Assembly: GCA_033980235.1 (NCBI GenBank)
Contig: CM067070.1
Coordinates: 27,184,627 to 27,248,626 of the forward strand
DNA: 64,000 nucleotides
Reading direction: 5' to 3'
DNA from: Diadema setosum
Taxonomy: Eukaryota; Echinodermata; Echinoidea; Diadematoida; Diadematidae
The position numbers and the translations under genes are program-made. A model generated the notes under the pieces. That model searched no databases and was not told the origin of the DNA. It saw nothing but the letters and a program-made list of their open reading frames with translations. Below, piece after piece: positions 34,401 through 48,571 of the stretch (positions are counted from its first letter, which is position 1; each line of letters opens with the position of its first letter).

Positions 34401-37400
34401 AAATTGGCAGGTACTATACGTTCATTCAAATTCGCCATCACTCGCCAAAAGGGTTTTTTTGAGTCATTCAATTTCGCGAATGGGCTGTCAAATTCCAAAC
34501 ATTTTCATTCAAATTAACGTCATGTTTTTTCTTTTTTTTGTGCGTGTGAAAAGGTGAGAACATTTAAAAGTGTATTTCTATGTAACTTTTTGTGTCATCC
34601 ACACACTGTTAAGCAGTAAAAGGATAATTTTGTTTTGAGCCTGTAACTTAATTGAGTTTGTTGTTCTGTGGCGCTCCTTTTCTTTCATACATTTTAGGTC
34701 TTCATGTACCAGTACAACAGATTAATTTCATCTTCTTACAGTCATGACAGCACAAGTTAGATACAGACGTACATCTCAAGAAGATAGGGAAAGAATTATA
34801 GAAACATTTGAGGATCAAAACCTTGACTTTCTATAGAACTGGCCGATAAGCGCTAAACGGCCAGATAAGTTGTGGCCACATACACTGTCTTCAGACTGGG
34901 AGACTCAATAACACACTGAAAAAAAAATGTTGCCAAAATCTCTAAAAATGAATACGAAATTATGAAATATAATGATGCTTACAAAACAATGACTACGATG
35001 AAAGAAAATAAAGAACAAGGCATAAACATAATGTGTGCCAAACTGACTGCAGAAGATGTTAATAAATTCCCCAAGAGGAATTCGAATGCACGAGCGTAGA
35101 TTATACGTGATCACGTGACTATTTCATTCTAAATTGAATCAATGAATAACGAAATGGTGCTTGCGAATTAGAATAAAGATCATGAAATTGAAATACCGAC
35201 CATGTCATCTACGCTAAATTATGATTAATTGAATGCAGCAAAAAGGAATTGGACTGACAATAGTGCGAAAATGGTCAGAAAAACCTATACTAGCATCCCA
35301 TACCTACAACGCCCTTTTAATATATCGTAGAATAGTTGAATGAATCCTAATCAATAAGTGGCTGAGAGCAATCACATGACCAGTCTTTCATTTTGCCTTA
35401 TATGCCCAGCGGGCCAGCGGGCATAACGTTTTACCATTTACCGCTTACTACCGACCACGGTCAATAGTATACATGCAGCTGACTGCTACTAACTCATAAA
35501 GGTAAAGGAAAATTGTTCATATGCCGATTTATAAAACAAATAATGCTCATGTTTAAGTTCGTGACGTCAAAGATGCAGCTCACTTTCTGGTATTAGTAGA
35601 GGCTACTATGTAATCCCGTGAGATTTTGGTGCCAAAATTGATTTTTTTTTTTCGCTAACTTTGTCAATTTGGGGGTGCTGAATCCAAAAAACTTTGGTTC
35701 CATTTTTTCTGACCACGTCTTCAGCCGCCATTTTGAATTTCAAAATGGCCGCCCTAGCAGACTGTATTTTGACCCATATTTCATAAAGTGAGCATTGCAG
35801 AAGCTTACAATTTGGTGCAAAATGCATAGGTGTGATGTCAGACACTCTGTTAAATCTTTGTCTGCTATTGTGGATTGTTTTGATACAATTTGTAGGCTGC
35901 CATTTTGAATTTCAAAATGGCTGCCATAGCAAGCTGTATTTTTACCCATATCTCATAAAGTGACCATAGTAGAAACCTCAAACTTGGTGCAAAATACATC
36001 GTTATAATGTCAGACACTCTGATTTATCATTTTCTGATATTGTGGCTTGCTTTGTAGAGTTTGTAGGCCGCCATCTTGAAATTCAAAATGGCCGCCATAG
36101 CGTTTTTACCCATATCTCGGTTTGCAATTATTGTAGAAGCATCAAATCTTCAAGAATGCACATGCTTGTGGTGTCCAACAGTCCAGTACAGCTGTTTCCT
36201 AATTGTGGATCATTAGATAGGCCACCATGTTGAAATTCAAGACGACCGCCATAGAAAACATAATTATAATACTGTGGTAAGAACCTTAGATGAATGTGCC
36301 AAAATTGTCCTAGTTAGTTTGAATTTATTTCCAATTCACGCAGAATGACAGCCATCTCTCGATTCAAAATAGCCGCCCAAAATTCAAAATGTAAGGATGA
36401 GGTTCTGATTACGTCATCAAGAGATGCTGAGGGGCAGAAACTGCGTAAGGGGGGGGGGGGGAGGGGGCATACCACTATCCGATAGTGTGGGCAAGCGTGT
36501 AAGCGTTACATCCCGTATAGCCAAAAAACCCGCTAAAACAGTTCGTTTTTGCCTCTCGGGCAACACACTATTTTGCGTTGTGGAACCTCGTTAATGATTA
36601 TATTTAATCCCAATCAATGAATATTTGTACAAAAGCAAGCATTGATGTAATTGAAGGTGATCTTCAAAAACTTGATGCTGCCTCAAGAGAATGAAGACAA
36701 ACAAGAAAAAGTCTCGCAATGGCAAGAAATGCTATGGTCACCCTACCAGGCATCCCATTCACAAGCTTCTTTGTTGGCCATAAACTGAAATACGTAAGGT
36801 TTGCTCGATATATTTCTGGAATAACACAGAATGAAGAAGGAATAAATAGGCTTTTTCCTGATTGCCCTTGAGTGGGTCATCTTCAATTATCAAGACTTCG
36901 AAGATGCTTACTGCTGTACAGCCAATGATTCTAAAACTACAGAGGAGCAATGATAGCTCAGTTCTGTGGCGCTTGCATCCATCAGAATTCCTCCACAACT
37001 TAGAAGATCATAACACGAGGGTAATGTAAGAAATTGTCACTGCCTTGAAGCTGACGAATGTGGTGTTTGGCAGTCAGGTATCACAAACATTCAAGGGAGA
37101 TGCTCTAGAAAGAGATGAAAAGGGCAGTTTTAATGTTCTGTACTAAGAATTTGTATCTGAGAGAATTAGAACATAATATTATGATCTCTGGATTGTTGTG
37201 AGAAAGGCCAGACATTCAGCTCGTGCAAAAAAACACCATGTAAGATTGGATCCAAAGTCATTAAGCTTAGGCCTAAGGGATCACCAATTCTTCATAACAT
37301 TTTAATGGTTGTACAGCCTGATAGACTTGTCATTATCCAGTCATTTCTGAACGATACAAGTATTGAAAGGTTAAAGTTCTAAGCAATTCCACAATCACTC

Positions 37401-40400
37401 TTCATCTCATTGTTTCATGGCCTTCTCGTCATTCCTACCCATGCCTTAGAAACTCACAAAACCGAGCCAAATAATCAGCCTGAAAGTTGAAATACTGAGC
37501 AGTCAATTCCATCTGACACAGAGACCACATCATGGAAAGAAAATAAAAGAGTTCATCAAAGATGCCATGGGAGTTACTGTCAGCCGTCACTCACAACAGA
37601 TAGCCTCATACCATTGTATGTATTAGAGCAACGGGAAAATCAGAGATATTTATGATTATTACGTAGACTCTACCATTTCAATTATCCTGATGGATCTTGG
37701 TGGTGTGCTTCACTTACTGCATTGCATGTTGTCTGCTCCATCACTGGAAAATTAGATGATAAAGGTACAATTGACAATTTTGAGAGATTATGCCCTGCAG
37801 TTTGTTGCGAAAAAAACAGAAACAACTATAGGTCTGCTTTTTCATGCCTTTCATGGTGCTGGCTGAAGTTGAAAATTTGAGGATGTCTCCACGAGCAGAT
37901 GGACCAAGAAGTATCTAAACCTTGAATCATGCAGAATGTGCTATGACACAGTGCCTCCAGAAGTTTGGCGTGGATGACTTTGAACAATCAGGACAATTTC
38001 CTGCTTTACCCTCGTAGAGACTTGATGCAATATGTCCAGTCAGAGAACGAACCTTGTAAACTCTCACAACCTAATTTGTGCCTCTAATACCTATAAATAT
38101 GATATATTAGATTGTAGATATTTCCAAAGGGTATGCATAAATCGTTCAATTATTATAAAATGCTTCGAGCTTCCTACACCAACGGTAGCCACAAAATTCA
38201 TTATCATGCTTAAAAGCAAGAAATGCAAAAGTCATTATTTCTGGAAGAATTTAGAACTAATTCTCCCCTGTGTACAGCTTTAGAGTGCTGTTTCTTTAAA
38301 AATACGTGCAGGGAATGAGCCTAGGAAACATTTAATTATCTAAGTGACTATCTCATGAATTATTAGAGTATATAGAGCTAATATTGTAAGTTCTTACAAC
38401 CAAATTGTCTAAATGGGACATTATTCAGTCACTCAGACACAGTTTTTTTTTAAGTCATTTGTTTTTAACATCAAAATCACATGATTTCCCGTTCACAAAA
38501 TTTTACCCAAACTCTATGCTTTTAAAGGAATGTTTCACATGGCAGCCTTTTTGCATTTCAACTCAACAGTGTACCTACAGGACAGGAAACACTTCCGCTC
38601 ACGCAATATTCAATGAAGTGATTGACTTATACATGATCGTTTCACCATGCTTGGGTCATTACAGATCTTACAACACCAAATATGGTCAAAATACTTCTTG
38701 AATTTCAAGAGTGGCGACCAATACAAATAATCCAATATTACAGGATGTATAGGCCCTATGTGTGTGTGTTTTATATAATGTACACTGTACGCCACCATAA
38801 ACATTGATATGTCTAAAAGTTGCTTGTAACCAGAGATATTAGCTGAAAAGCAGCCATTTTGAATTTTAAGAAGACAGCCTTGAAAGTGATCTGCAATTTC
38901 AGGGAGGGGAAAAATGCATCTGAATGTTCAACATCATGAGACCGGTTTATGCCCGAAATGCGAACTGTCTGTATTGCGTACAACATGAGATATGGGTCAA
39001 AATATACATTCAGTTATGGCGGCCATTTTGAATTTCAAGATGGCCACCATTGATATAAAAATGAACCATCGTTTCAGAAAAAGATGTTTCAGAATGTCTG
39101 ACAATTATGCATGCTCTCTGCCCCAAATTAGAACCTTACACAATGCATACGATGTGTATACCGGTCCAATTACATTTGTTATGGTAGCCATTTTGAAATT
39201 CAAGATGGCCGCTAAGGAAAATGATCCGTCATTAAATAAAAGAATGTATATAATTAGCATTATTGACATCATATGCTTGCTTTTTGCCCCAAATTTATAC
39301 TCTACATAATGCTTACAACCTGAGATATGGGTAAAAATATATTTAGCTATGGCGGCCATTTTGAGTTTCAAGATGGCTGCCTAAAAATTGTATCAAAGCT
39401 CTCTACAATTATTAGAAAATGGTGTATCAGAATGTCTGACATCATAAACATGCTTTTTGCATCAAATCTGAACCTTCTATGGTGCTCACATTATGGGAAT
39501 TGGGTCAAAATACAGTTTGCTATAGCGGCCATTTTGAAATTCAAAATGGCGACTGAAGACGTGGTCAGAAAAAATGGAACCAAAGTTTTTTGGATTCAGC
39601 ACCCCCAAATTGACCAAGTTAGCTAAAAAAATCAATTTTGGCACGAAAATCTCACGGGACCCAATATTTCGACATAGTAGACTGTACTATATTCACAATG
39701 TCGCAAAACGTGCACTCGGGAACGCCTCGTGCATTATCGTTATACCATTGTAGTTGGAGTGTGCTGCATCTCCATTTGCGCACTAACACCTGTGAAATCT
39801 TACTATTGGAGAATTGTGACGTATTCCGAAGCAGTGCGAACTGAAATGGGTTTCACAGAATATATCTTGCTGTCTCCACTTTATAGATTCGAAAACTGTT
39901 GAAGTGCTTTTGCCAAGCAATGGCAAACCGAGGATAATACGCTCACCTGGCTACGAGAAGAATGAAGTATATGAGCTGGACTTGGTGTGGAAGGTGCACG
40001 GAATACCCGGATGTGGCATCGGAGTATACATAATGGGTAAATCATAAGAACTATTAATGCACTGTAATATGTGACAACAAAATGTTGCCCGAATCGCAAT
40101 GGTGGCAGTGGTCTTGCTATTTGTCATGCATGGTGATGTTAATTTGATTGCAGAATTAAAAGTGACATTGTGAAGGCTAGAGGTCTACCAACAGTAGCAG
40201 TAGTAGGGAAGATTGGAACTCTGAGAGCGAGGCACGGTGGGAACGTAATTGTCATGGTATTGGTATAGTGTTAAAAAGGGTAATCTATCACTTGGTCTAC
40301 TGTCACTTTGTCTAATAGCCATTTAGTCTCAACTCACATGGTCTTATTGTGTTTCGTGTACAACAGTTCGTCTAACTACCACTTAGCCTCATTACCAGTT

Positions 40401-43135
40401 GGTCTACTTCCAAATAGACTATGCCCACTTCGTCTTTTACCAACAGTTTATTAGACAAAAAGGAAAAAGTTCAAGAACACAAAACTGCAATTAGACCATC
40501 TGGTAATGAGACGAAACGATAAGTAGCCAAATTGGGCATTAGACTGTGGAGTAGACCAAACGGGCATTATACGACATTGATAGTAGACCAAGTGAGCTTA
40601 GCCGTAGCTGTGTTAGACGAACTGGGAAGTAGACCATCTGATAGTAGACGAAGTGGCAATAAACCTAAAAAAAGCAACTGTTGAAGTGAAGATATCATGC
40701 ATGCTCATAGGTCGTCGAATACATGTACCTGTTACAAGAACGGGTTGTCTTATTAGATTGCTCAATAGCAAATGAGATATCATAGGAATATAGTACTATT
40801 ACCTAGTACCTTGTACTATTATGCAAAAGGGAGGGCAAAAGTGCAAGTTGCAATTGAAGAAGAAATAGGGCTTAAGTTATAAAAGAGGCAGAAATTATGA
40901 TAGGTTCTACAGCTGTTGTTGTTGTATTAGAAATAAAAATAATGTTGGCCTTGTAATAACACATCTTACCGATATTGACAAAAATGACAATGGAAATTTG
41001 CACTTTGTCCATGTTTGAGTGTCACATGAAGGAACAATGAATGTCTCGCTGAATGGATGAGATCTGTCAACGAAAGTCTGTCACTTTCATCGCCAGATCT
41101 CATTCATCCATGTAACCATCCATATCCATGCAGTAAAACTCAAACGTGGAAAAAGTGCAATTTGTCATTGTCTTTAAAATGTATGTCTTCAGTCAAGCAT
41201 GACAATTTGTCAACATAATTAGGCATCGATGGAAAGAAGAAGAGTTTTCCTTTCTTTACAACTAACATTTTGTTCTCCTTAGCTGACAATGAAATAGTAC
41301 CCCTGCAAATTAGGATTATCTTTTTATATGGCACTGTATATAACATATCATCATTCAAGGAATGCGGCAACTTTGTAGTACATGTACACTATGTATATGA
41401 AGAGTTTGTTTGCATAAACCGATAAGTCCATATTTGCCAAATGGAGATATTTGCGATTAAAAGTCAAGAAAAATAAGGAGAATAATAAGAAAATTTTTGT
41501 TTCTTTTGACCATAACTTCAAAAATGTACCTTTATATGTAGTGACCAATACATCATTTAAAAGGTATTATTTTGTACTTTATGACAGAGACCGTACTTCA
41601 AAATCTTCAAAAATGGCCTTATCGGTTTTTGCGAACAAACTCTTCATATGTACATATACATATTCATAATTGTCTCTTATGCAGAGTTTGTTTTTAAATC
41701 CTGTCAGATATTAATGTTTACCCTGGCCGTGCGAAGCTGACGGTAAAAGCGAATTCATTCCTGGATATGCGTCAGTTTATTGCGACGAAAATGAAGAATA
41801 CATACGTATTCTTCTCCAACCACTCGATTTGGATACAGTTTTGGACATACGAATCCGGGTCCCTATCGCTATCACTGACAACCAGCTGTTGGACAGGTAT
41901 GTGAATCAGACGTCTTTCAAAACCACCCGCAGGAAACTTCCGGAGGGACGGAGGAAATTCGTCTAGGTCCTTTATTCCGAAATTATCAGAATTTCGATTT
42001 TTTTTTTTTGGTTTCAATGTCATTCATTTTCGTCGTTACCCATCAACTAAAAATCCTGTTATTAAGGCGTTCTTGCACACCTTTCTTATGCATAAATGTA
42101 CATTTCAGAGCAAAAATTGACAGTTCTGCTTTTACATGTTCAATAATATGAGAAATATGTTTTCCCTTTCACATCTAAATGTACATTTAGGCCAGTGTCC
42201 GGCATCTACTACATGCACACTGCCACGTGGCTGTTCCTTCACCGACTACGGCTATATCTGCTCCTGTCCACAAGTGCTTGCAGGTGTTAATTGCACAGAA
42301 GGTATTAAAGGCAGACCTTTGTTTTTATCGCTATATTTTGTACTATACATGTAATTTGAGGAAAAAAAACATGAACACAATCAGATAAAATCCATCAAAG
42401 GAAAATCCAAGGTACGAATGAACGGTGCAGTTTACTCCCGAATTTTCCAGTGCTGAGAATAGACAACGTACAAAGGGTGAAACGTTCTCATCCATGAGTT
42501 GCGCATTAGTCAAAAGTATATCAGAACATACGGACATGAACATATTATTCTTTCTCAATTTTCTTCATTTTGTTCTTCTTTTTGATGGACATTGATGAAG
42601 GTAATTCCGCGTAGACAAATTTGGGCCCACACTTCGTAAAAGTAAATTGATGCAACTGAAATTCATGTGTTAAACTCGTTACCTGCAACCATTCGAGTAA
42701 TGGTATCCCGCCGGACGTTAAACATTGGTTAGAATAGAACTTATATGGCAACCTCTGAAAAGCCAATAGGAGATGAAATGACACTTTATTTTCTGCCATG
42801 TTGTGACCTATATGAATAGTGATGTAGGGCAAAATAAAAAAGTGAACAGCCAAAATAGTGGATAGATGTACAACTTGGTATTTGTGCGCGGTTTAAGGAT
42901 AGTCCTCAGAAGAAACTAGCTACCCAATAGAAGTGATTCGAAATCATGTTTTACAAAATATGTTTATGTGCACTCGTGCCATCATCTTTCCATCAAGCGA
43001 AAACATCGTTTCTTGCCATATTCTTGTATTCTCCCTCCCCTTAACTCCGTCTATCTCGTTTCTTTGATTTTCAGATTGTATTCGCTTTACTTCCCTCTCT
43101 CTCTCTCACAGACATACAGACACAAACACACACAC

Positions 43136-43167
<32 letters not shown>

Positions 43168-46100
43168 TCTTTCTCTCTCGCTCTCTCTCACCATCTTTTT
43201 GACCATCTTGCTGCTCCTCTATTCATGATGCACTTCACAAGTATAATGTCTTTACTTACATACTATTGGAAATGATCCTTACAATCTTTTGCTACCGGAT
43301 GGAAAATATTAAAACTTCCGCAGATTGGCTTCTCTTCCTGACTATGTAGAGACTCGGAGGAAATGACGTGTGTGTATGTGCGTGTGCTTGTTGGAGTTCT
43401 CCTCTGTAAAAGTATTTTTTATTTTTAGATGAAAATGCACAATAAAAATGCGCAAATATATTCACTAACATGGCCTTCTGAAGGAGGAATTCAAGTGCTT
43501 GCTTAGTATGCTCGAAAATAAAAGTGCTAAAAATCATCTTTATTGTTATTTTTTGTATCTTTCAAATAATGAGATATCACGGACTGTTTAAGCCTTCTCA
43601 TCTACCAATCATGGTACATGGATAGCACCAAAACTTTAAGCATTCATAACTTCAGAACAGGTTGTCTTCTTTTCCTTAGTCTTCACTGATGTTCTCTACT
43701 AAAACCTGCTTGCAGTAGGTAGGGACTACTTGTATCTCTGTTTTCGATATTCCAAAATGTCAAACTCTAGTATCCACCACATTTTCATTTAGATCGCGCC
43801 TACAAAGTGTTTAGAGTGACTCCAAAGTCTGACGTCAATATTACGAGTCGAAGCTACCCCTTGATCAACCCATTGCACGCCGACGTAACCATTTGGAAAG
43901 TCGACGCCGATGTCAAGTGCAACATCGGATTCGTCTTGATCGATCCGGCGTCCCTAAACAAAGGGATTGATGTGTACTCAGATTTTCTAATGACGTTTGT
44001 CACCGATCCGACCAAAAACGTGATCCTTCAAGAATTTACCAGCTTATCAGTTCCAAGATACATTCTTTTCAAGGCGAGTAAAGTGTGGCTTGCATACACC
44101 GCACGTCATACGACGATGAAAAGGGAAGGAGGTTTTTATTCGACTGTGACTTGTCAGAAAATTCAAGGTAGGTCACAACCATGGCCGTTACGTCTAACAC
44201 CTCCAATTCAACAAGCACACAAATCTTCATCAAACTTAATGTTTTTAATTCCTTAAAAATATTTAACATCAAAATCAGGTTTGGATAACTTAGCATTGCC
44301 AACTTTGAATACGGAAAGACTGCCGTTGATAATAGTATCAAAGGCAAAACAAACAAACAAACAAACAAACCCCGATCTCTGTAAAAGTTTTACCTCACAA
44401 TAAGATAGTAAATTTTTAATGACGTGATTACATCGCCATCACAGTCTGATCTGCCAAGTTGCGACCAACAACACTTTTCAATTTGTTTTAGTAGTTGTTT
44501 TTAGTCGTTTAATTTGAACTTGCTGAAGGAGTTCAATATGTACCCTTATTGATGTTAAAAAGAATGATACGAAACGAAAACTGAAATTACTGTGGAAAAG
44601 CCGACTAAAGTTTGTAATCTTGACTTCTAGAATATAGGTATACGGTTAAATGTGGGATCGGAGATTGTATTTTTTTTTTTTTTTATCAAAGAGGAATTCT
44701 AGCCAAGAGAGAATTTTACAAGCAGAACAGTGAATATTCAACTAAAATGGGATGAAAATTTGGGAAGTTTTGAAAACAATGATATGAACAATGATAACAA
44801 TTCTCAAACAATTAATATGAATATGTTATTGAGTGGGCCAAGTTTGTCATCATCTCACATTTTTTTTTTTTTACTAGCCATGTACCCCCTCCCCCCCCCC
44901 CCGAATAACTTCACAATAATGATCAATCAGATTATATTAGGATTTGGACTGGAGCGTAGATGCTTTCAATAAAAACCAACGACATCTTTAAATTTCAAAA
45001 TTTCGTGGTTGAACTACACTGCAAGTTGGGAGGGCGTGACATTATCAACTCACTCATTTTCATACATATCGACTGTTTGAGAAGTGTTTTGTGGAAATAA
45101 GAGAAACTTCATAATTTCAAAACTTCCTTAATTCTCATCCAATTTCAGATTGAAATCTTTCCTAATCAGACTAACTTTTAATAGGACAGGAAATATCCTT
45201 TATGAAGATTAAGTTATCACAATCCCAAGTGCTAGAGGGTAATGGATGGGGTAGGGAATATCTTAAAGGTGAGTTTAAATTTATATGGGTATATATCTTT
45301 TTGAACTGAGAGTGGCAGACTCTATACACTGGCATTAAAGATGGAAGAGTGGTATTGAAAAAAAAAACACACCCAAATAGTTAACACAAACTAAAACAAG
45401 AGAACTTGATGGATTCTTGTCAAAATTGATAGTAGGACCTATAGACACAGCGCTCACCGGTATATACACGTATATATATTATATGATCGGTCAGACATGA
45501 AGGGGAAGGACAAAGGAAGTGACCAGGTGACTCTATAATAGGAATGAACTTTTGAAATGGTAAGAGGTCAAATTCGAGGGAAATTATTTGCATGTGGGGC
45601 AACGGAGCACCAGAATAGCACATTGAACAAGGCTGAAATAGACATGATATTATGCTTTATGAAATGGGCTTTAGAATCTCTGCAATCTGATTGGTCAATA
45701 GTCGTGCCTTGATATTTACTGATCGACACTGAGCCGTGCGTCCTGTAAAATCCGAACGCATGGCTCCAGTTTTGTATACTATTGTAGGTGTACCGGACGC
45801 ATGCTCGGGAAAAGGATTGTATTTCATGAATTTACGGGCCCATTTTATGACACAATGATGCTCGGGCCTATTTCGTAGATCAGTTAGAATTTGATGTTCT
45901 CGTTAAACTTTGGAACGGTCTAAAAAGTTCCAAAGTTAAACTCGCGCATCCAATTTTCACCGATCCACTGTGTCCTGTCCTGAGCATCATTTTGTGTAAT
46001 ATGCACTGGACCATTTTCTGCTTTTGATTAACTTTGTCTCGGGCAGTCTCGTTTTATGTAGATACTTCAATGTCATAATTAAGATGTCTGTTATGTTGGT

Positions 46101-48412
46101 TACACCTTGATGTTACTTAGACTCATTGTGCCGAATGCTGAATACGGAACAGGGGTCACGAATTGCAATAGGAAAGGGGTTTGTTCAATTATGGAAATTT
46201 AAAGAGAAAATACAATTTCAAATGAAACAGGGTTCGTTGATCCTAACCCCCCCCCCCAAAAAAAAAAGAAGAAAAGAAAGGAACACCCTAAATGATTCTG
46301 TCATTCAAAAATTAATCGGAGTTTGTTGATCCAAATTTAGAAAAGCGTTCAACTTTAACTTCCTTTTCATTTCAAATAAATAAACAGGGGAAATTATTTA
46401 CAATGCATTAACAGAGCATATTTGTAATAATTAAAAAACACACAAAAACGTACATTAACAAAACACTTGTGATCATGAGTAACAACAAAAATTCATTTTT
46501 AAGGTATTTACATTATGTATAACACAAGGATTGGAATGGAAATGGATGGTCCCACTGATACAAAGCTTGTACGGTATTGGACCCTCGTTCGTATGGGTTC
46601 GAATAAGTTCATTCATCCCCCCATAAAAAGAAACACAAATCACTAAAAGAACGAATTCATCCACATAAATGATATAAGTAAAGAATGAAAAGGGATGAGT
46701 TAATCCACCAAAAGAATAATAAAATAAAATTAAATGAAACTGTAAAGAAAGAGTTTCAACTTTGAGTAATTTACTCTATGCAAACTACCATTGTTGCTGC
46801 TGCATCAGACAGTAATACGGAATAATGATATTATAATTATTAACACGGTTATGACGAAACTTGTTTGAGGGATCTCTCTCGAAAAAAAATATTTGTATGT
46901 TTTTGTCTGTGATTGTAGGGGAAGGGAGGTTGAGCATACGAACTCTTAAAGTTCATGGACCCAATCTCCCCCCCCCCTCGCGCAAATGTCCCCAATAATC
47001 TCACGGTTACCCTGTATATTTGAACATTATCTGAACATTTCCGGGAAAGCCACTATTTTTAGTACCCTATGTACTTTTAAATGGACATTACTATCGTAAC
47101 TTGTGCTTGTAATAGCGATGAAATCAATGGAAGTGGTCAAAATACGAACCATTGGGATTGCGAACGTGAATAAGCCAGTTCGGAGTTCTACTTTGCGCAT
47201 GAGCAGGAAAAGGTCATTCGTACCACCAGGCATGTTGGTTTTTAAATTCACTGGGATAAGCATCTGTGATGTAATGATTATTCATGTAATCCTTATAAAT
47301 GCTGCTTGTCAGCACGTCCACCTGACAGTAAAAGTGGTATTTGGCAATATCAATTGAAAGAGACTGTTAATATATTCAATGTAAAATAATGAAATGGAAG
47401 CTTTCCCAAGTGTTAATTGACGGATCACTCTGGTCATCTGGTCTACTCAAGTTCATTCTTTGTCTGAACAGGATGAATCTCATTAATTGTTACGTAAAAG
47501 CTTATGCATTATGTCGTTCTGAAGACTTTAGTGAAATGCCCCTAGCCGACTGAGAAAGAAAGGTCATTCGTACCAATGTGCCCATCAGCTAACTCCAAAC
47601 TGGCTTATTGGAAATGACAAACCTCCACATATTCGGACGAGGCAACAGTGTTCTAACAAATGTCTAATAAACAAATCAAATTTGCCGTCTTCGGACAAAC
47701 AGGCCCTGAAATCAAGTTGAAAGTGGTTGTGTGTGCGGAATAACGAACCTTCGGCATAACGAAACTTCGGCATAATGAACATTCGGCATGACGACCCTTT
47801 GACTTCGATCATTTGTTAACGAACCTTCGGAATAACGAATCGTCGGAGTATCAAACTGTAGCACCATACATATTATTTCATTACACAGCCGCAGCCAGGT
47901 GCAACGGAAGCGCCCCTTGTCATCCGAGGAGTATGTGCTCTAATCTTCCCAATGACTATGGATATTTGTGTACCTGTACACTCCCTTTACACGGTGTCAA
48001 CTGTAAGAATGGTGAGTCGAAATACTATTCTTTCCTTTTACTCAGCTAGGCTGACTGGGCGAGGAATCGATATAGGCCTGCGTAAGGAACGCTAGGTGTG
48101 AAAAATCATTCATTTATACTGTGTCACACTCTAGCCGCGAACTTTCCACAAGACTTCGGCGCTTTTGGGAAAAAATACTGTTTTGTATTGTAATTTGACG
48201 AGACGATAAATTGTTATTACTCGTAAGAAGAAATTTAGTACAGCAACATCAATCAAAGAGTTTACCTGTACGTGGCTCAAAAGAGGAAAGTTATTACGAA
48301 CGGAAACATTATGACAGAACAAAATGTTCAGAAAGGAGAAAAGAACTGTTCACACGTAAAGATACTACAGTATTTACATGAGAAAATATAGTTCTCATAC
48401 GCAGGTCTGGTA

Positions 48413-48472
<60 letters not shown>

Positions 48473-48529
48473 TATATCATCCTGGAACTATACAGAGCAT
48501 ACTTGAGACTCCTTCTTTTTGTTCTTCTT

Positions 48530-48571
<42 letters not shown>

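Noticed and set aside
39327..39626. Open frame [20 protein letters not shown] shared with the minus strand near 35.7 kb
   Set aside because: The match reflects the inverted repeat arms of the foldback element, not a conserved protein.
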